DNA of 34,210 nt from Hyphomicrobiales bacterium (GTDB lineage: Bacteria; Pseudomonadota; Alphaproteobacteria; Rhizobiales; Rhizobiaceae), in the NCBI GenBank assembly GCA_900473205.1, contig UCLB01000005.1, forward strand, positions 68,090 through 102,299. The letters run 5' to 3'. Position 1 is the stretch's first letter; each line of letters starts with the position of its first letter. The notes under the pieces were generated by a model. The model worked only from the letters and a program-made list of their open reading frames with translations. It made no database searches and had not been told where the DNA came from. A program made the translations under genes and the position numbers. Of this stretch, positions 18,088 to 26,715 are shown in pieces.

Positions 18088-18905
18088 GACGTTTCAATCG
18101 CCGCAGTGCCACCCTCCTGACTGGCTCCATCATCACCGGCACGCTGCTCGCCATCGCGCTGCTCTCGCTCGTCTGGACGCCGCAGGTGCCGACGAAAATG
18201 CACATCGTCGCCAAGCTCAAACCACCGCTGGCGCAGGGCCTGCTGGGTACGGATCATTTCGGGCGTGATATTCTCTCAATGCTGATGGTCGGGGCGTGGA
18301 ATTCTCTTTCCACCGCCGTCATGGCGGTTGCCATCGGGGCCACCATCGGCACGCTGGTTGGCGTGTGTGCCGCCGCACAACGCGGTGTCGTCGAAGCTCT
18401 ACTGATGCGGCTCTGCGATATCATTTTCGCGCTGCCGCCCATCCTTTCAGCCATGATGCTGGGTGCCTTCATCGGCTCCGGTCGCTTCACCGCCATCGTC
18501 GCCATCGCCACTTTCATGGTGCCGGTGTTTGCCCGGTTGACCTGTGCTGCGGCGCTGCAATTATGGGCGCGGGATTTCGTGCTTGCGGCGGAAAGTCTGG
18601 GGCGGGGCAGGGGCGGCATTACGTTTACCCATATCCTGCCCAACCTCACCAACCTCATCATCGTGCAGGTCAGCATCCAACTAGGGCTCGCCATTCTCAC
18701 CGAAGCGGGCCTCAGCTTCCTTGGCCTCGGCATGCCGCCGCCTGCACCCACCTGGGGGCGGATGTTGTGGGAATCGCAGACCTATCTGTCCGCCGCGCCA
18801 TGGCTTGCCATCCTCCCCGGCCTAGCCATCGCCCTGGCGGTTCTCGGCTTCAATCTTCTGGGCGATGGTCTCAGAGATGTGCTCGACCCGAAAACCCGGC
18901 GATAG
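18084..18905 (+). CDS. ABC transporter permease, DppC-like, second system
   Basis: Second permease, 273 aa, with the LLGTDHFGRDILS motif of DppC/OppC near residues 53-65, several membrane spans, EAA-type loop RDFVLAAESLGRG, and the terminal GDGLRDVLDPKTRR. The ATGA overlap with the upstream permease shows coupling. No ATPase gene follows: the next gene on this strand is an unrelated ExoD-family membrane protein. The transporter must therefore borrow ATPases, have them elsewhere, or be inactive. Confidence 0.88.
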   Translation: MRRFNRRSATLLTGSIITGTLLAIALLSLVWTPQVPTKMHIVAKLKPPLAQGLLGTDHFGRDILSMLMVGAWNSLSTAVMAVAIGATIGTLVGVCAAAQRGVVEALLMRLCDIIFALPPILSAMMLGAFIGSGRFTAIVAIATFMVPVFARLTCAAALQLWARDFVLAAESLGRGRGGITFTHILPNLTNLIIVQVSIQLGLAILTEAGLSFLGLGMPPPAPTWGRMLWESQTYLSAAPWLAILPGLAIALAVLGFNLLGDGLRDVLDPKTRR

Positions 18906-18993
18906 GGCTCTCCAACGACAATGTGAGGCGGATGTCGTATTGCTGCCGCCATTGATCTGCTACAGCGGGCCGTCATTTCGGAGTTTAGAACCC

Positions 18994-19671
18994 ATGCTGC
19001 GCCTGTCGGACAATCCTGCTCTATCGGTCGATGATGCCGAGCCGACCCTAGCGGAACCTGCCGAGACCCCTGTCGGCCTTGTCGATATTCTGCAAGCGCT
19101 GGCGGGCGATGAAAGCCGTGCGCGCATCTCCGTCGGTGATCTTCTGTCTGCGATGGGTGATCGCGCCTTCGGGGCGCTGATGCTGGTCTTTGCGCTGCCC
19201 AACATCGTGCCCACACCGCCGGGCACATCGGCCATTACAGGCACGCCTCTCGTCTTCCTCGCCGCCCAGCTTTTCGCAGGCAAAAGCCCGTGGCTGCCGC
19301 GCGTCATTGCGGATCGCTCGCTGGCGTGCGAAGATTTTGCCCGTGTCGTGCAGAAGATCGTTCCTGTCTTGCTGTGGGTGCAAAAGCTGCTGCGCCCGCG
19401 CATGGAAGGCCTGCTGTCGCCGGTTTTTGAGCGGGTGATCGGCCTCATCTGTCTGCTGCTCGCCGTCATTCTGACCTTGCCCATTCCGCTCGGCAATATC
19501 CTGCCCGCCATCGCAATCTGTTGTTTTTCCTTCGCTCTTCTGGAACGCGATGGCCTGTTTGCGCTGTTGGGCGGTGTCCTCTCAGTTGTCTCGGTGGCCA
19601 TCGTCAGCGGCGTGATCTATGGCATCACAAAGGCCGCATTTTATTTCGTTATCGGACCATTGTTGGGCTGA
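18994..19671 (+). CDS. ExoD-family membrane protein
   Basis: Inner-membrane protein of 225 aa in the ExoD family, named for a Sinorhizobium meliloti protein linked to exopolysaccharide production and alkali tolerance; the biochemical role is unknown. Seen: an N-terminal soluble part with LVDILQALAGDESRARISVGDLLSAMGDRAFGAL-type signature (about residues 27-62), the PTPPGTSAITGTPL loop, and several hydrophobic segments to the C-terminus. ATG at 18994 is taken because GGAG lies about 10 bases upstream and it gives the family length. It is a separate unit from the transporter before it, with 88 bases between them. Confidence 0.82.
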   Translation: MLRLSDNPALSVDDAEPTLAEPAETPVGLVDILQALAGDESRARISVGDLLSAMGDRAFGALMLVFALPNIVPTPPGTSAITGTPLVFLAAQLFAGKSPWLPRVIADRSLACEDFARVVQKIVPVLLWVQKLLRPRMEGLLSPVFERVIGLICLLLAVILTLPIPLGNILPAIAICCFSFALLERDGLFALLGGVLSVVSVAIVSGVIYGITKAAFYFVIGPLLG

Positions 19672-19688
19672 GCTTGCCTTGCCGCGTT

Positions 19689-19713
19689 TGACATGGGCGT
19701 TGAAAAAATGTCA
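19689..19713. promoter_or_regulatory. Inverted repeat upstream of the SorC-family regulator gene
   Basis: TGACAT (19689-19694) and ATGTCA (19708-19713) form a perfect 6-base inverted repeat with a 13-base spacer, 33 bases before the regulator start codon. TTGACA at 19688-19693 could also be a -35 box, but I see no good -10 at the right distance. An autoregulatory site is possible; short repeats like this also arise by chance. Confidence 0.3.
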
Positions 19714-19746
19714 GCACAGTGGGGATGATGGCGTAAGGGCAGGCAT

Positions 19747-20700
19747 ATGGCCAGACGATCCGAGACAGGTGGACGGCTAGACGACGCGGCGCGGGCCGGG
19801 TGGCTCTATTATGTTGCCGGTCGCACGCAGGATGAGATCGCCAGCGCCATGGGCATTTCCCGCCAGTCGGCGCAGCGCCTCGTGTCATTGGCGGTTGCCG
19901 AACGTCTGATCAAGGTCCGGCTCGATCATCCCATTGCCGCCTGCCTCGAAAAAAGCGAGGCCCTGCGCGAGCGGTTTTCATTGAAATATGTAGAGGTCGT
20001 GCCGAGTGATCCGGCGGGCGTGTCCTCCACTGTCGGCATTGCCGAGGCGGGAGCGGCGGAAATCGAACGCTGGTTGCGCAAGACCGATCCCATCGTGCTC
20101 GCCATCGGTACGGGCCGAACGCTGAAAGCGGCGGTCGATCAGCTGCCGCCGATGGAATGCCCGCAACACCGCATCGTGTCGCTCACCGGCAATATCGGGC
20201 CGGATGGCTCTGCTGCCTATTACAACGTCATCTTCAGCATGGCCGATGCCATCAAGGCCCGGCACTTTCCCATGCCCTTGCCGGTTCTCTGCTCGTCTGC
20301 GGAAGAGCGGGAATTGCTGCATGAGCAGTCCATGGTGCGCTCCACACTGGCACTGGGCGCCGCCGCCAATGTCACCTTCGTCGGCGTGGGCCAATTGGCA
20401 GAGGACGCGCCGCTCTGCGTCGATGGATTTCTTGAGGTTCAGGAGATGCGCGACCTGATTGCCAAGGGTGGTGCGGGCGAGATTTGCGGCTGGTCTTTCG
20501 ATCGCGACGGCCAGTTTCTCGACACGCCGATCAATGATCGTGTCGCCTCCGTTCCCCTGCCGCCGCGCGAAACAAGCACGGTCATCGGCATTGCCCAGGG
20601 CAAGCAAAAATCACCTGCCATTCTCGCTGCGTTGCGCGGCGGGCTGCTCAATGGCGTGATTACGGACGAGGCTTCGGCTGAGTATTTGCTCAGAAACTGA
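19747..20700 (+). CDS. smoC: SorC/DeoR-type sugar-binding transcriptional regulator (SmoC-like)
   Basis: Regulator of 317 aa. An N-terminal helix-turn-helix is seen at about residues 25-55 (GRTQDEIASAMGISRQSAQRLV), followed by the SorC sugar-binding domain with AIGTGRTLKAAVDQL and the C-terminal PAILAALRGGLLNGVITDEASAEYLL typical of the family. It lies directly upstream of, and in line with, a polyol transport operon, matching the smoC position in sorbitol/mannitol operons of alphaproteobacteria. It probably responds to a sugar phosphate or polyol-derived ligand. The symbol rests on position and family, so treat it as likely rather than proven. Confidence 0.85.
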   Translation: MARRSETGGRLDDAARAGWLYYVAGRTQDEIASAMGISRQSAQRLVSLAVAERLIKVRLDHPIAACLEKSEALRERFSLKYVEVVPSDPAGVSSTVGIAEAGAAEIERWLRKTDPIVLAIGTGRTLKAAVDQLPPMECPQHRIVSLTGNIGPDGSAAYYNVIFSMADAIKARHFPMPLPVLCSSAEERELLHEQSMVRSTLALGAAANVTFVGVGQLAEDAPLCVDGFLEVQEMRDLIAKGGAGEICGWSFDRDGQFLDTPINDRVASVPLPPRETSTVIGIAQGKQKSPAILAALRGGLLNGVITDEASAEYLLRN

Positions 20701-20765
20701 GCAGAAATATCATTGTAAAACCAGTATGTTAGCTATTCCTTGTGCATCGCAGCGCAGGTAGGTGC

Positions 20766-20796
20766 TTGACTTCCGTCTCCCAAAAGTGAGTAATTG
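20766..20796 (+). promoter_or_regulatory. Possible promoter of the polyol operon
   Basis: TTGACT (20766-20771) with a candidate -10 TAATTG (20791-20796) at 19-base spacing, or GTAATT one base earlier at 18. It lies in the 143-bp gap before the binding-protein gene. The spacing is slightly long, which fits an activator-dependent promoter. By eye only. Confidence 0.35.
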
Positions 20797-20801
20797 CCCT
20801 A

Positions 20802-20818
20802 GAGCAAAGCGAATGCTC
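20802..20818. promoter_or_regulatory. Candidate operator for the polyol operon
   Basis: GAGCA (20802-20806) and TGCTC (20814-20818) form a perfect inverted repeat with a 7-base spacer, starting 5 bases after the proposed -10 box and 25 bases before the binding-protein start codon. It is placed where a SorC-type regulator could act. The motif is short, so chance is a real alternative. Confidence 0.3.
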
Positions 20819-20843
20819 ACAAACTTCTTCTGGGAGGAAGATC

Positions 20844-22157
20844 ATGACTTTGAAGACACTTCTGCTGGGCGCGTGCTCGGCTCTCGCCTTTTCGGGCCTC
20901 GCTTCCGCAGAAACGCTGACCATCGCCACCGTCAATAACGGCGATATGATCCGCATGCAGGGACTGACATCCGAATTCACCGCCAAAAACCCCGATATCA
21001 AGGTTGAATGGGTCACGCTGGAAGAAAACGTCCTGCGTGAACGCGTCACCACCGATATCGCCACCAATGGCGGCCAATACGACATCATGACCATCGGCAA
21101 CTATGAAGTTCCGATCTGGGCCAAGCAGGGCTGGCTTCTGCCGCTCGAAAAGCTCGGCGATAACTATGATGTCGCTGACATGCTGCCATCGATCAAGGGC
21201 GGTCTGACTGTCGATTCCAAACTTTATGCCGCACCATTCTACGGCGAATCCGCCATGATCATGTATCGCAAGGATCTGTTTGAAAAAGCAGGCCTGAAGA
21301 TGCCGGAAAACCCGACATGGGAATTCATTGGCGACGCAGCCCGCAAGATCACCGACCGTAAGGCCGACATCAACGGCATGTGCCTTCGTGGCAAGGCCGG
21401 CTGGGGCGAAAACATGGCCTTCATCACGGCTCTCACCAACTCCTTTGGTGGTCGCTGGTTCGATGAAAACTGGAAGCCTCAGTTCGATCAGCCTGAATGG
21501 AAGAATGCGCTTCAGTTCTACGTTGACCTGATGAAGGATGCCGGTCCGTCCGGTGCCTCCTCCAACGGCTTCAACGAAAACCTGACGCTGTTCCAGCAGG
21601 GTAAATGCGGCATGTGGATCGATGCCACGGTGGCTGCATCCTTCGTGTCGAACCCGAAGGATAGCAAGGTTGCCGACAAGGTTGGCTACGCGCTGTTCCC
21701 GACGCATGGTGAATTGAAGAACCACGGCAACTGGCTCTGGTCCTGGAACCTCGCCATTCCGAAGAGCTCGAAGAAGGCTGACGCCGCTGAAAAGTTCATC
21801 GCCTGGGCAACCAGCAAGGACTACACGCAGCTCGTCGCATCCAAGGATGGCTGGGCCAACGTTCCTCCGGGCACGCGTACCTCACTCTACAAGAACGCGG
21901 ATTACGAAAAAGCGGCAGGCTTTGCAGCACCGACGCTGGCTGCGATGAACGCGGCTGATATCACCAAGCCAACGGTGAAGCCGGTGCCTTACACAGGCGG
22001 TCAGTTCGTGGCCATTCCTGAGTTCCAGTCGCTCGGCACAACGGTCGGTCAGTTGTTCTCGGCGGTTGTTGCTGGGCAATCCAGCGTCGATGATGCCTTG
22101 GCCAGCGCACAGTCCACGGCCACGCGCGAAATGACCCGCTCGGGATACATCAAGTAA
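20844..22157 (+). CDS. smoE: Polyol ABC transporter substrate-binding protein (SmoE-like)
   Basis: Periplasmic receptor of 437 aa in the family-1 extracellular solute-binding group, likely for sorbitol/mannitol or related polyols. Signal peptide with likely cleavage after ASA at residue 22. Mature protein begins ETLTIATVNN and includes the TNGGQYDIMTIGNYEVPIWA segment and a GKCGMWIDATVAASF region characteristic of SmoE-like receptors. A strong GGAGGAAG ribosome binding site precedes the ATG. Codon choice (frequent AAG, GGC, CTG) fits high expression. Three palindromic structures lie between this gene and the permease gene. Confidence 0.9.
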   Translation: MTLKTLLLGACSALAFSGLASAETLTIATVNNGDMIRMQGLTSEFTAKNPDIKVEWVTLEENVLRERVTTDIATNGGQYDIMTIGNYEVPIWAKQGWLLPLEKLGDNYDVADMLPSIKGGLTVDSKLYAAPFYGESAMIMYRKDLFEKAGLKMPENPTWEFIGDAARKITDRKADINGMCLRGKAGWGENMAFITALTNSFGGRWFDENWKPQFDQPEWKNALQFYVDLMKDAGPSGASSNGFNENLTLFQQGKCGMWIDATVAASFVSNPKDSKVADKVGYALFPTHGELKNHGNWLWSWNLAIPKSSKKADAAEKFIAWATSKDYTQLVASKDGWANVPPGTRTSLYKNADYEKAAGFAAPTLAAMNAADITKPTVKPVPYTGGQFVAIPEFQSLGTTVGQLFSAVVAGQSSVDDALASAQSTATREMTRSGYIK

Positions 22158-22171
22158 TCCTCCCGAAGATC

Positions 22172-22198
22172 GCCGTCCGGCCTCAAGGGCCGGGCGGC
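22172..22198 (+). other. GC-rich intercistronic stem-loop after the SmoE-like gene
   Basis: Stem arms 22172-22182 and 22188-22198 are 11 bases long with a single G-U-type position, around a TCAAG loop, starting 15 bases after the stop codon. No T-run follows, so full termination is not expected. It fits a structure that protects the binding-protein transcript or attenuates the downstream genes. Confidence 0.65.
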
Positions 22199-22240
22199 GG
22201 GTACTGATCCGTGAGACATAGCCTGTAAAAACAAAAAAGA

Positions 22241-22283
22241 ACCCCCTCTGGCCTGCCGGCCATCTCCCCCACAAGGGGGGAGA
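22241..22283. repeat. RIME-like half element
   Basis: The segment from CCCCCTCTGGCCTGCCGG to GGGGGGAGA matches one arm of the RIME-like elements at 1-145 and 16940-17105 with several substitutions (GGCC in place of GGAC or GGGC, and CACAAG in place of CTCAAG). A CTCCCCCACAAGGGGGGAG-type hairpin is retained. The second arm does not follow in the same form. Confidence 0.7.
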
Positions 22284-22335
22284 AACCCTGTGGCCAAGGT
22301 CTCGATCACTCTCCAAATTGGGCGGCTGGGTTAAG

Positions 22336-22358
22336 CCCCTCCCCCTTGTGGGGAGGGG
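22336..22358. repeat. C/G-rich hairpin repeat
   Basis: CCCCTCCCC (22336-22344) pairs perfectly with GGGGAGGGG (22350-22358) around a 5-base loop. The sequence continues TTGGGGAGGGG. It is probably the second module of a mosaic intergenic element with the half element at 22241-22283. It lies 56 bases before the permease start. Confidence 0.7.
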
Positions 22359-22413
22359 TTGGGGAGGGGTCTTCCAGAGCGCAGGTTCTAAAAATCGGGG
22401 AGGAAGCCATCCG

Positions 22414-23286
22414 ATGGCGACGCAAAACACCAAGAACCTGGCGCGGATCATGATGGCGCCGTCGGTCATCCTGCTTCTGGTCTGGATGATCGTGCCACTG
22501 TCGATGACGCTGTGGTATTCCTTTCAGAATTACAATCTGCTGAACCCGGCCAATGTCAGCTTCGCTGGCCTGTTCAATTACCAGTATTTCTACACCGACC
22601 CGGCCTTCTTTCAGTCCATCTGGAATACGCTTGTTATCGTCGGTGGCGTGCTGATGATCACGGTCATCGGCGGCATCGGCATTGCGCTGTTGCTGGACCA
22701 GCCCATTTTCGGGCAGGGCATCGTGCGCATTCTGGTCATCTCGCCCTTCTTCGTCATGCCGCCGGTTGCGGCTCTCGTCTGGAAGAACATGATCATGCAT
22801 CCCGGTTACGGGGTGCTGGCGGACCTATCAAGGTTCTTCGGATTTCAGCCGATAGACTGGTTCTCGCAGTTTCCGCTGCTGTCCATCGTCATCATCGTCG
22901 CTTGGCAGTGGCTGCCTTTCGCGACACTCATCCTGTTGACGGCGCTTCAGTCGCTGGATGGCGAGCAGAAGGAAGCCGCTGAAATGGATGGCGCAAGCTT
23001 CTTCAGCCGCTTCATCTATCTGACGCTGCCGCATTTGGCGCGGGCCATCACTGTCGTCATTCTCATCCAGACGATCTTCCTGCTCGGCGTCTACGCGGAA
23101 ATCCTCGTCACCACCAATGGTGGCCCGGGCTACGCCTCGACCAATCTCGCCTTCCTCATCTATCGCACGGCGCTGCTGGGCTATGATGTGGGTGGAGCGT
23201 CCGCCGGTGGCATCATCGCCGTCATCCTTGCAAACGTCGTCGCCATCTTCCTGATGCGCGCCGTCGGCAAGAACCTCGATCGATAG
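22414..23286 (+). CDS. smoF: Polyol ABC transporter permease (SmoF-like)
   Basis: Permease of 290 aa with about six membrane segments. Family features: the PSVILLLVWMIVPLSMTLWYSF first helix, NYQYF, and the EAA-type loop KEAAEMDGASFFSRFIYLTLPHL. ATG at 22414 was chosen because GGGGAGGA lies about 10 bases upstream; the longer in-frame reading starts at 22318 within the repeat region. It ends 11 bases before the next permease. Confidence 0.9.
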   Translation: MATQNTKNLARIMMAPSVILLLVWMIVPLSMTLWYSFQNYNLLNPANVSFAGLFNYQYFYTDPAFFQSIWNTLVIVGGVLMITVIGGIGIALLLDQPIFGQGIVRILVISPFFVMPPVAALVWKNMIMHPGYGVLADLSRFFGFQPIDWFSQFPLLSIVIIVAWQWLPFATLILLTALQSLDGEQKEAAEMDGASFFSRFIYLTLPHLARAITVVILIQTIFLLGVYAEILVTTNGGPGYASTNLAFLIYRTALLGYDVGGASAGGIIAVILANVVAIFLMRAVGKNLDR

Positions 23287-23297
23287 GAGACAGGATC

Positions 23298-24122
23298 ATG
23301 GCTCGTAAAGTCTCGACACGCTCCAAAATCGGCTTCACCATTGCCGCCTGGGTTATCGCGCTCCTGCTGTTCTTCCCGATCCTCTACGCCTTCGTCACAT
23401 CGCTGAAGACGGAGCCGGAAGCCATTGCGGGTTTCAGCCTCTGGCCATCGGGCACGTTTGAAAACTACATCACCGTCAACACGCAGCGGGATTACTTCAA
23501 ACCGTTCATGAACTCGGTGATCCTGTCCGTCGGGTCGACCATCGTGGCACTTCTGATCGCGATCCCTGCGGCCTGGGCCATGGCGTTTTCGCCCACCAAG
23601 CGCACCAAGGATATTCTGATGTGGATGCTCTCCACCAAGATGATGCCTGCGGTGGCAGTGCTGGTGCCGATTTACCTGATCTTCCGCAATGCCGGTCTGC
23701 TCGATACACGCATCGGCCTCACCATCATGCTCACCTTCATCAATCTGCCGATCGTGGTGTGGATGCTCTACACTTACTTCCGGGAAATTCCGGGTGAAAT
23801 TCTCGAAGCATCCCGCATGGATGGTGCGTCGCTCTGGAACGAGATCGTCTATGTGCTGACGCCGATGGCGATCCCCGGCATTGCCTCGACGCTTCTTCTC
23901 AACATCATTCTGGCGTGGAACGAATCCTTCTGGACCATTCGTCTCACCACCACCAATGCCGCACCGCTGACGGCCTTCATCGCCTCCTTCTCCAGCCCGC
24001 AGGGTCTTTTCTGGGCGAAGCTGTCTGCCGCTTCGATGATGGCGATTGCGCCGATCCTCGTGCTTGGCTGGTTCTCCCAGAAACAACTCGTTCGTGGCCT
24101 GACCTTCGGCGCGGTGAAATAA
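23298..24122 (+). CDS. smoG: Polyol ABC transporter permease (SmoG-like)
   Basis: Second permease, 274 aa, MalG-type. Features: an N-terminal helix [33 protein letters not shown], and the EAA-type loop [21 protein letters not shown] followed by TPMAIPG, then the conserved [13 protein letters not shown] lies upstream of the ATG. It is followed by the ATPase gene after 11 bases. Confidence 0.9.
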   Translation: MARKVSTRSKIGFTIAAWVIALLLFFPILYAFVTSLKTEPEAIAGFSLWPSGTFENYITVNTQRDYFKPFMNSVILSVGSTIVALLIAIPAAWAMAFSPTKRTKDILMWMLSTKMMPAVAVLVPIYLIFRNAGLLDTRIGLTIMLTFINLPIVVWMLYTYFREIPGEILEASRMDGASLWNEIVYVLTPMAIPGIASTLLLNIILAWNESFWTIRLTTTNAAPLTAFIASFSSPQGLFWAKLSAASMMAIAPILVLGWFSQKQLVRGLTFGAVK

Positions 24123-24133
24123 GGAATAAGAAA

Positions 24134-25132
24134 ATGGGCAGCATTTCCCTCAGAAAAGTTTCCAAGGTCTTTGGTGAAGCCAAGGTCATCCCCTCCATCG
24201 ATCTCGATATCGAAGACGGCGAGTTCGTGGTCTTCGTCGGCCCGTCCGGCTGCGGCAAGTCCACGCTTCTGCGCCTCATCGCAGGCCTTGAGGATGTCAC
24301 CGGTGGTCAGATCATCATCGATGGCAAGGATGTCAGCGAACGCGCACCGGCAGAACGCGGCCTTGCCATGGTGTTCCAGTCCTACGCGCTTTATCCGCAT
24401 ATGAGCGTGCGCAACAATATCGGCTTTCCCCTGAAAATGGCCAAGCTCGACAAGGCCGTCATCGACAAGAAGGTCAATGATGCCGCAAGCGTGCTGAACC
24501 TGACCGACTATCTCGACCGTCGTCCATCGCAACTGTCCGGCGGTCAGCGCCAGCGCGTTGCCATCGGTCGCGCCATTGTGCGCGAACCCTCGGCGTTTCT
24601 TTTCGATGAACCCCTGTCCAACCTCGATGCGTCCCTGCGCGGCACGATGCGGCTGGAAATTTCCGAACTGCACAATACGCTGAAGACGACGATGATCTAT
24701 GTCACCCACGACCAGGTGGAAGCCATGACCATGGCCGACAAGATCGTCGTGCTCAATCGCGGCAATATCGAACAGGTCGGCTCGCCGATGGAGCTTTACA
24801 AGACGCCGCGCAATCTCTTCGTCGCGGGCTTCATCGGCTCGCCGCGCATGAACTTCGTCAAAGGTGCTTACGCTCAAGCCAAGGGTGCTGATACGGTCGG
24901 CGTTCGCCCGGAACATCTGCTGCTGTCCAAGGACAGCGGTGTGTGGAAGGGCACGGTCGCGGTTGCCGAACATCTGGGCTCCGACACGTTCATCCACATC
25001 AATGTCGATGACATCGGCATGATCACCGCCCGTGCCGGTGGCGAGTTTGCGTGTCAGCATGGCGATACCGTCTTCATCACGCCGGATGACAGCAAAATCC
25101 ACAAGTTCGATAGCAAGGGTCTCGCCATCTAA
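24134..25132 (+). CDS. smoK: Polyol ABC transporter ATP-binding protein (SmoK-like)
   Basis: ATPase of 332 aa, the typical length for SmoK/UgpC/MalK-type proteins. Walker [10 protein letters not shown] (36-44), Q-loop [10 protein letters not shown], signature [14 protein letters not shown], Walker [12 protein letters not shown] and H-loop [11 protein letters not shown]-terminal TOBE domain contains [12 protein letters not shown] 24134 has AAGGA 8 bases upstream. The following 85-base gap has no smoS-type short-chain dehydrogenase gene, unlike the Rhodobacter and Sinorhizobium smo operons. Confidence 0.93.
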   Translation: MGSISLRKVSKVFGEAKVIPSIDLDIEDGEFVVFVGPSGCGKSTLLRLIAGLEDVTGGQIIIDGKDVSERAPAERGLAMVFQSYALYPHMSVRNNIGFPLKMAKLDKAVIDKKVNDAASVLNLTDYLDRRPSQLSGGQRQRVAIGRAIVREPSAFLFDEPLSNLDASLRGTMRLEISELHNTLKTTMIYVTHDQVEAMTMADKIVVLNRGNIEQVGSPMELYKTPRNLFVAGFIGSPRMNFVKGAYAQAKGADTVGVRPEHLLLSKDSGVWKGTVAVAEHLGSDTFIHINVDDIGMITARAGGEFACQHGDTVFITPDDSKIHKFDSKGLAI

Positions 25133-25217
25133 GCGCAGACCGCATCGCCTCATGGCTGGCCGCATCAGCGACCAGCCTTCGCGATTGCTCCATGACAGGA
25201 AATTCGAGGATCGTCTC

Positions 25218-26699
25218 ATGACATCAAAACTCTCGCTCGCAACGCTCGATCAGGTCAAGGCAACGGCCTCCGTTCCGTCCTATTCCCGCAGCGACCTTTC
25301 CGCCGGTATCGTGCATTTCGGCGTGGGCAATTTCCACCGCGCCCATCAGGCAATCTATCTGGACGATCTGTTCAACACCGGTGCCGATCATGATTGGGCC
25401 ATCATCGGCGCAGGCGTTCTGCCATCTGACACCGTCATGCGCGAGAAGCTCGCGGCACAGGATTTCCTGACGACGGTGGTGGAGCAGGACAACAACCGCA
25501 CCAGCGCGCGCGTCACCGCCCCGATGATCGATATTCTCAAGATCGGTGACACCGCAGCCACCATCGAAACGCTCGCCGATCCGAAAATCCGCATCGTCTC
25601 TATGACCATTACCGAAGGTGGTTATTTCATCGATGCGTCAGGCACGTTCAATCCGCAGCACCCGGCCATTGCCGAAGATGGCAAGAACCCAGCGTCTCCC
25701 AAGACGGTCTTCGGCCTTATCGTCGCTGGCCTGAAAGCCCGTAAGGACAAGGGTATCCAGCCCTTTACCGTCATGTCCTGCGATAATATTCCGCACAATG
25801 GCAAGGTTACGAAAAACGCCGTCGTCGGGCTTGCAGCACTCTCCGATCCCGCCTTTGCCAACTGGATCAGCGACACCGTTTCCTTCCCCAATTCCATGGT
25901 GGACCGCATCACCCCTGCCACGGGTGATCGCGAGCGCGATATTGCCCGCGATGATTTCGGTATCGACGATAATTGGCCGGTCTTCTGCGAAGAGTTCAAG
26001 CAGTGGGTGATGGAAGACAATTTCCCCGCTGGTCGTCCGGCGCTGGAAAAGGTCGGCGTGCAGTTCGTGCCCGAAGTCGCACCTTACGAGCACATGAAAA
26101 TCCGCATCCTGAATGGCGGCCATGCAGCGATTGCCTACCCGGCAGCGCTTCTCGACATCCACTTTGTGCACGAGGCGATGGAACATCCGCTGATCCGCGC
26201 CTTCCTTGCCAAGCTGGAAAAGGAGGAGATCATCCCGATCATTCCGCCGGTGCCCAATACCGATCTCAACGAATATTTCGATCTGATCGAGCGGCGGTTC
26301 CTCAACCCCAAGATTGGCGATACCATTCCACGCCTAGCGCAGGATGGTTCCAACCGCCAGCCGAAATTCATCCTTCCATCCACGGCAGATCGTCTTGAAA
26401 AGGGTGATGATATCGTTGGCTTGTCGCTGGTCTCGGCGCTCTGGTGCCGTTATTTCCACGGCACGTCCGATAGCGGCGCAAAGATCGTCTTCAACGATGC
26501 CAGTGCCGAACGCCTTCAGGCCGCCGCCATCAAGGCCAAGGACGATCCGATGGCGTTTCTGGCGCTGGACGATATCTTCGGCGAGGTCGCCAAATCTGAC
26601 CTTTTCCGCAAACGCTTCGCCCATGCCTTGAAGACGTTGTGGGAGAAGGGTACGGCTGAAACGCTTGAACTTTACCTTCAAAACAAACTCGTCAGCTGA
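25218..26699 (+). CDS. mtlK: Mannitol/polyol 2-dehydrogenase, long-chain family (MtlK-like)
   Basis: NAD-dependent oxidation of a polyol (D-mannitol to D-fructose, or D-arabinitol to D-xylulose in related enzymes). The 493-aa length fits the polyol-specific long-chain dehydrogenase family. Seen: nucleotide-binding GVGNFHRAHQ (35-44), SCDNIPHNG, and the catalytic region MKIRILNGGHAAIAYP with Lys294, Asn299 and His302. The ATG has GAGGA 7 bases upstream; a longer in-frame reading runs back into the ATPase gene and is rejected. Confidence 0.93.
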   Translation: MTSKLSLATLDQVKATASVPSYSRSDLSAGIVHFGVGNFHRAHQAIYLDDLFNTGADHDWAIIGAGVLPSDTVMREKLAAQDFLTTVVEQDNNRTSARVTAPMIDILKIGDTAATIETLADPKIRIVSMTITEGGYFIDASGTFNPQHPAIAEDGKNPASPKTVFGLIVAGLKARKDKGIQPFTVMSCDNIPHNGKVTKNAVVGLAALSDPAFANWISDTVSFPNSMVDRITPATGDRERDIARDDFGIDDNWPVFCEEFKQWVMEDNFPAGRPALEKVGVQFVPEVAPYEHMKIRILNGGHAAIAYPAALLDIHFVHEAMEHPLIRAFLAKLEKEEIIPIIPPVPNTDLNEYFDLIERRFLNPKIGDTIPRLAQDGSNRQPKFILPSTADRLEKGDDIVGLSLVSALWCRYFHGTSDSGAKIVFNDASAERLQAAAIKAKDDPMAFLALDDIFGEVAKSDLFRKRFAHALKTLWEKGTAETLELYLQNKLVS

Positions 26700-26715
26700 C
26701 AAAAAGAGATGTGCC

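Noticed and set aside
25154..25177. GGCTGG/CCAGCC inverted repeat between the SmoK-like and MtlK-like genes
   Set aside because: A 6-base stem with a 12-base loop is too weak to call as a terminator or regulatory structure.
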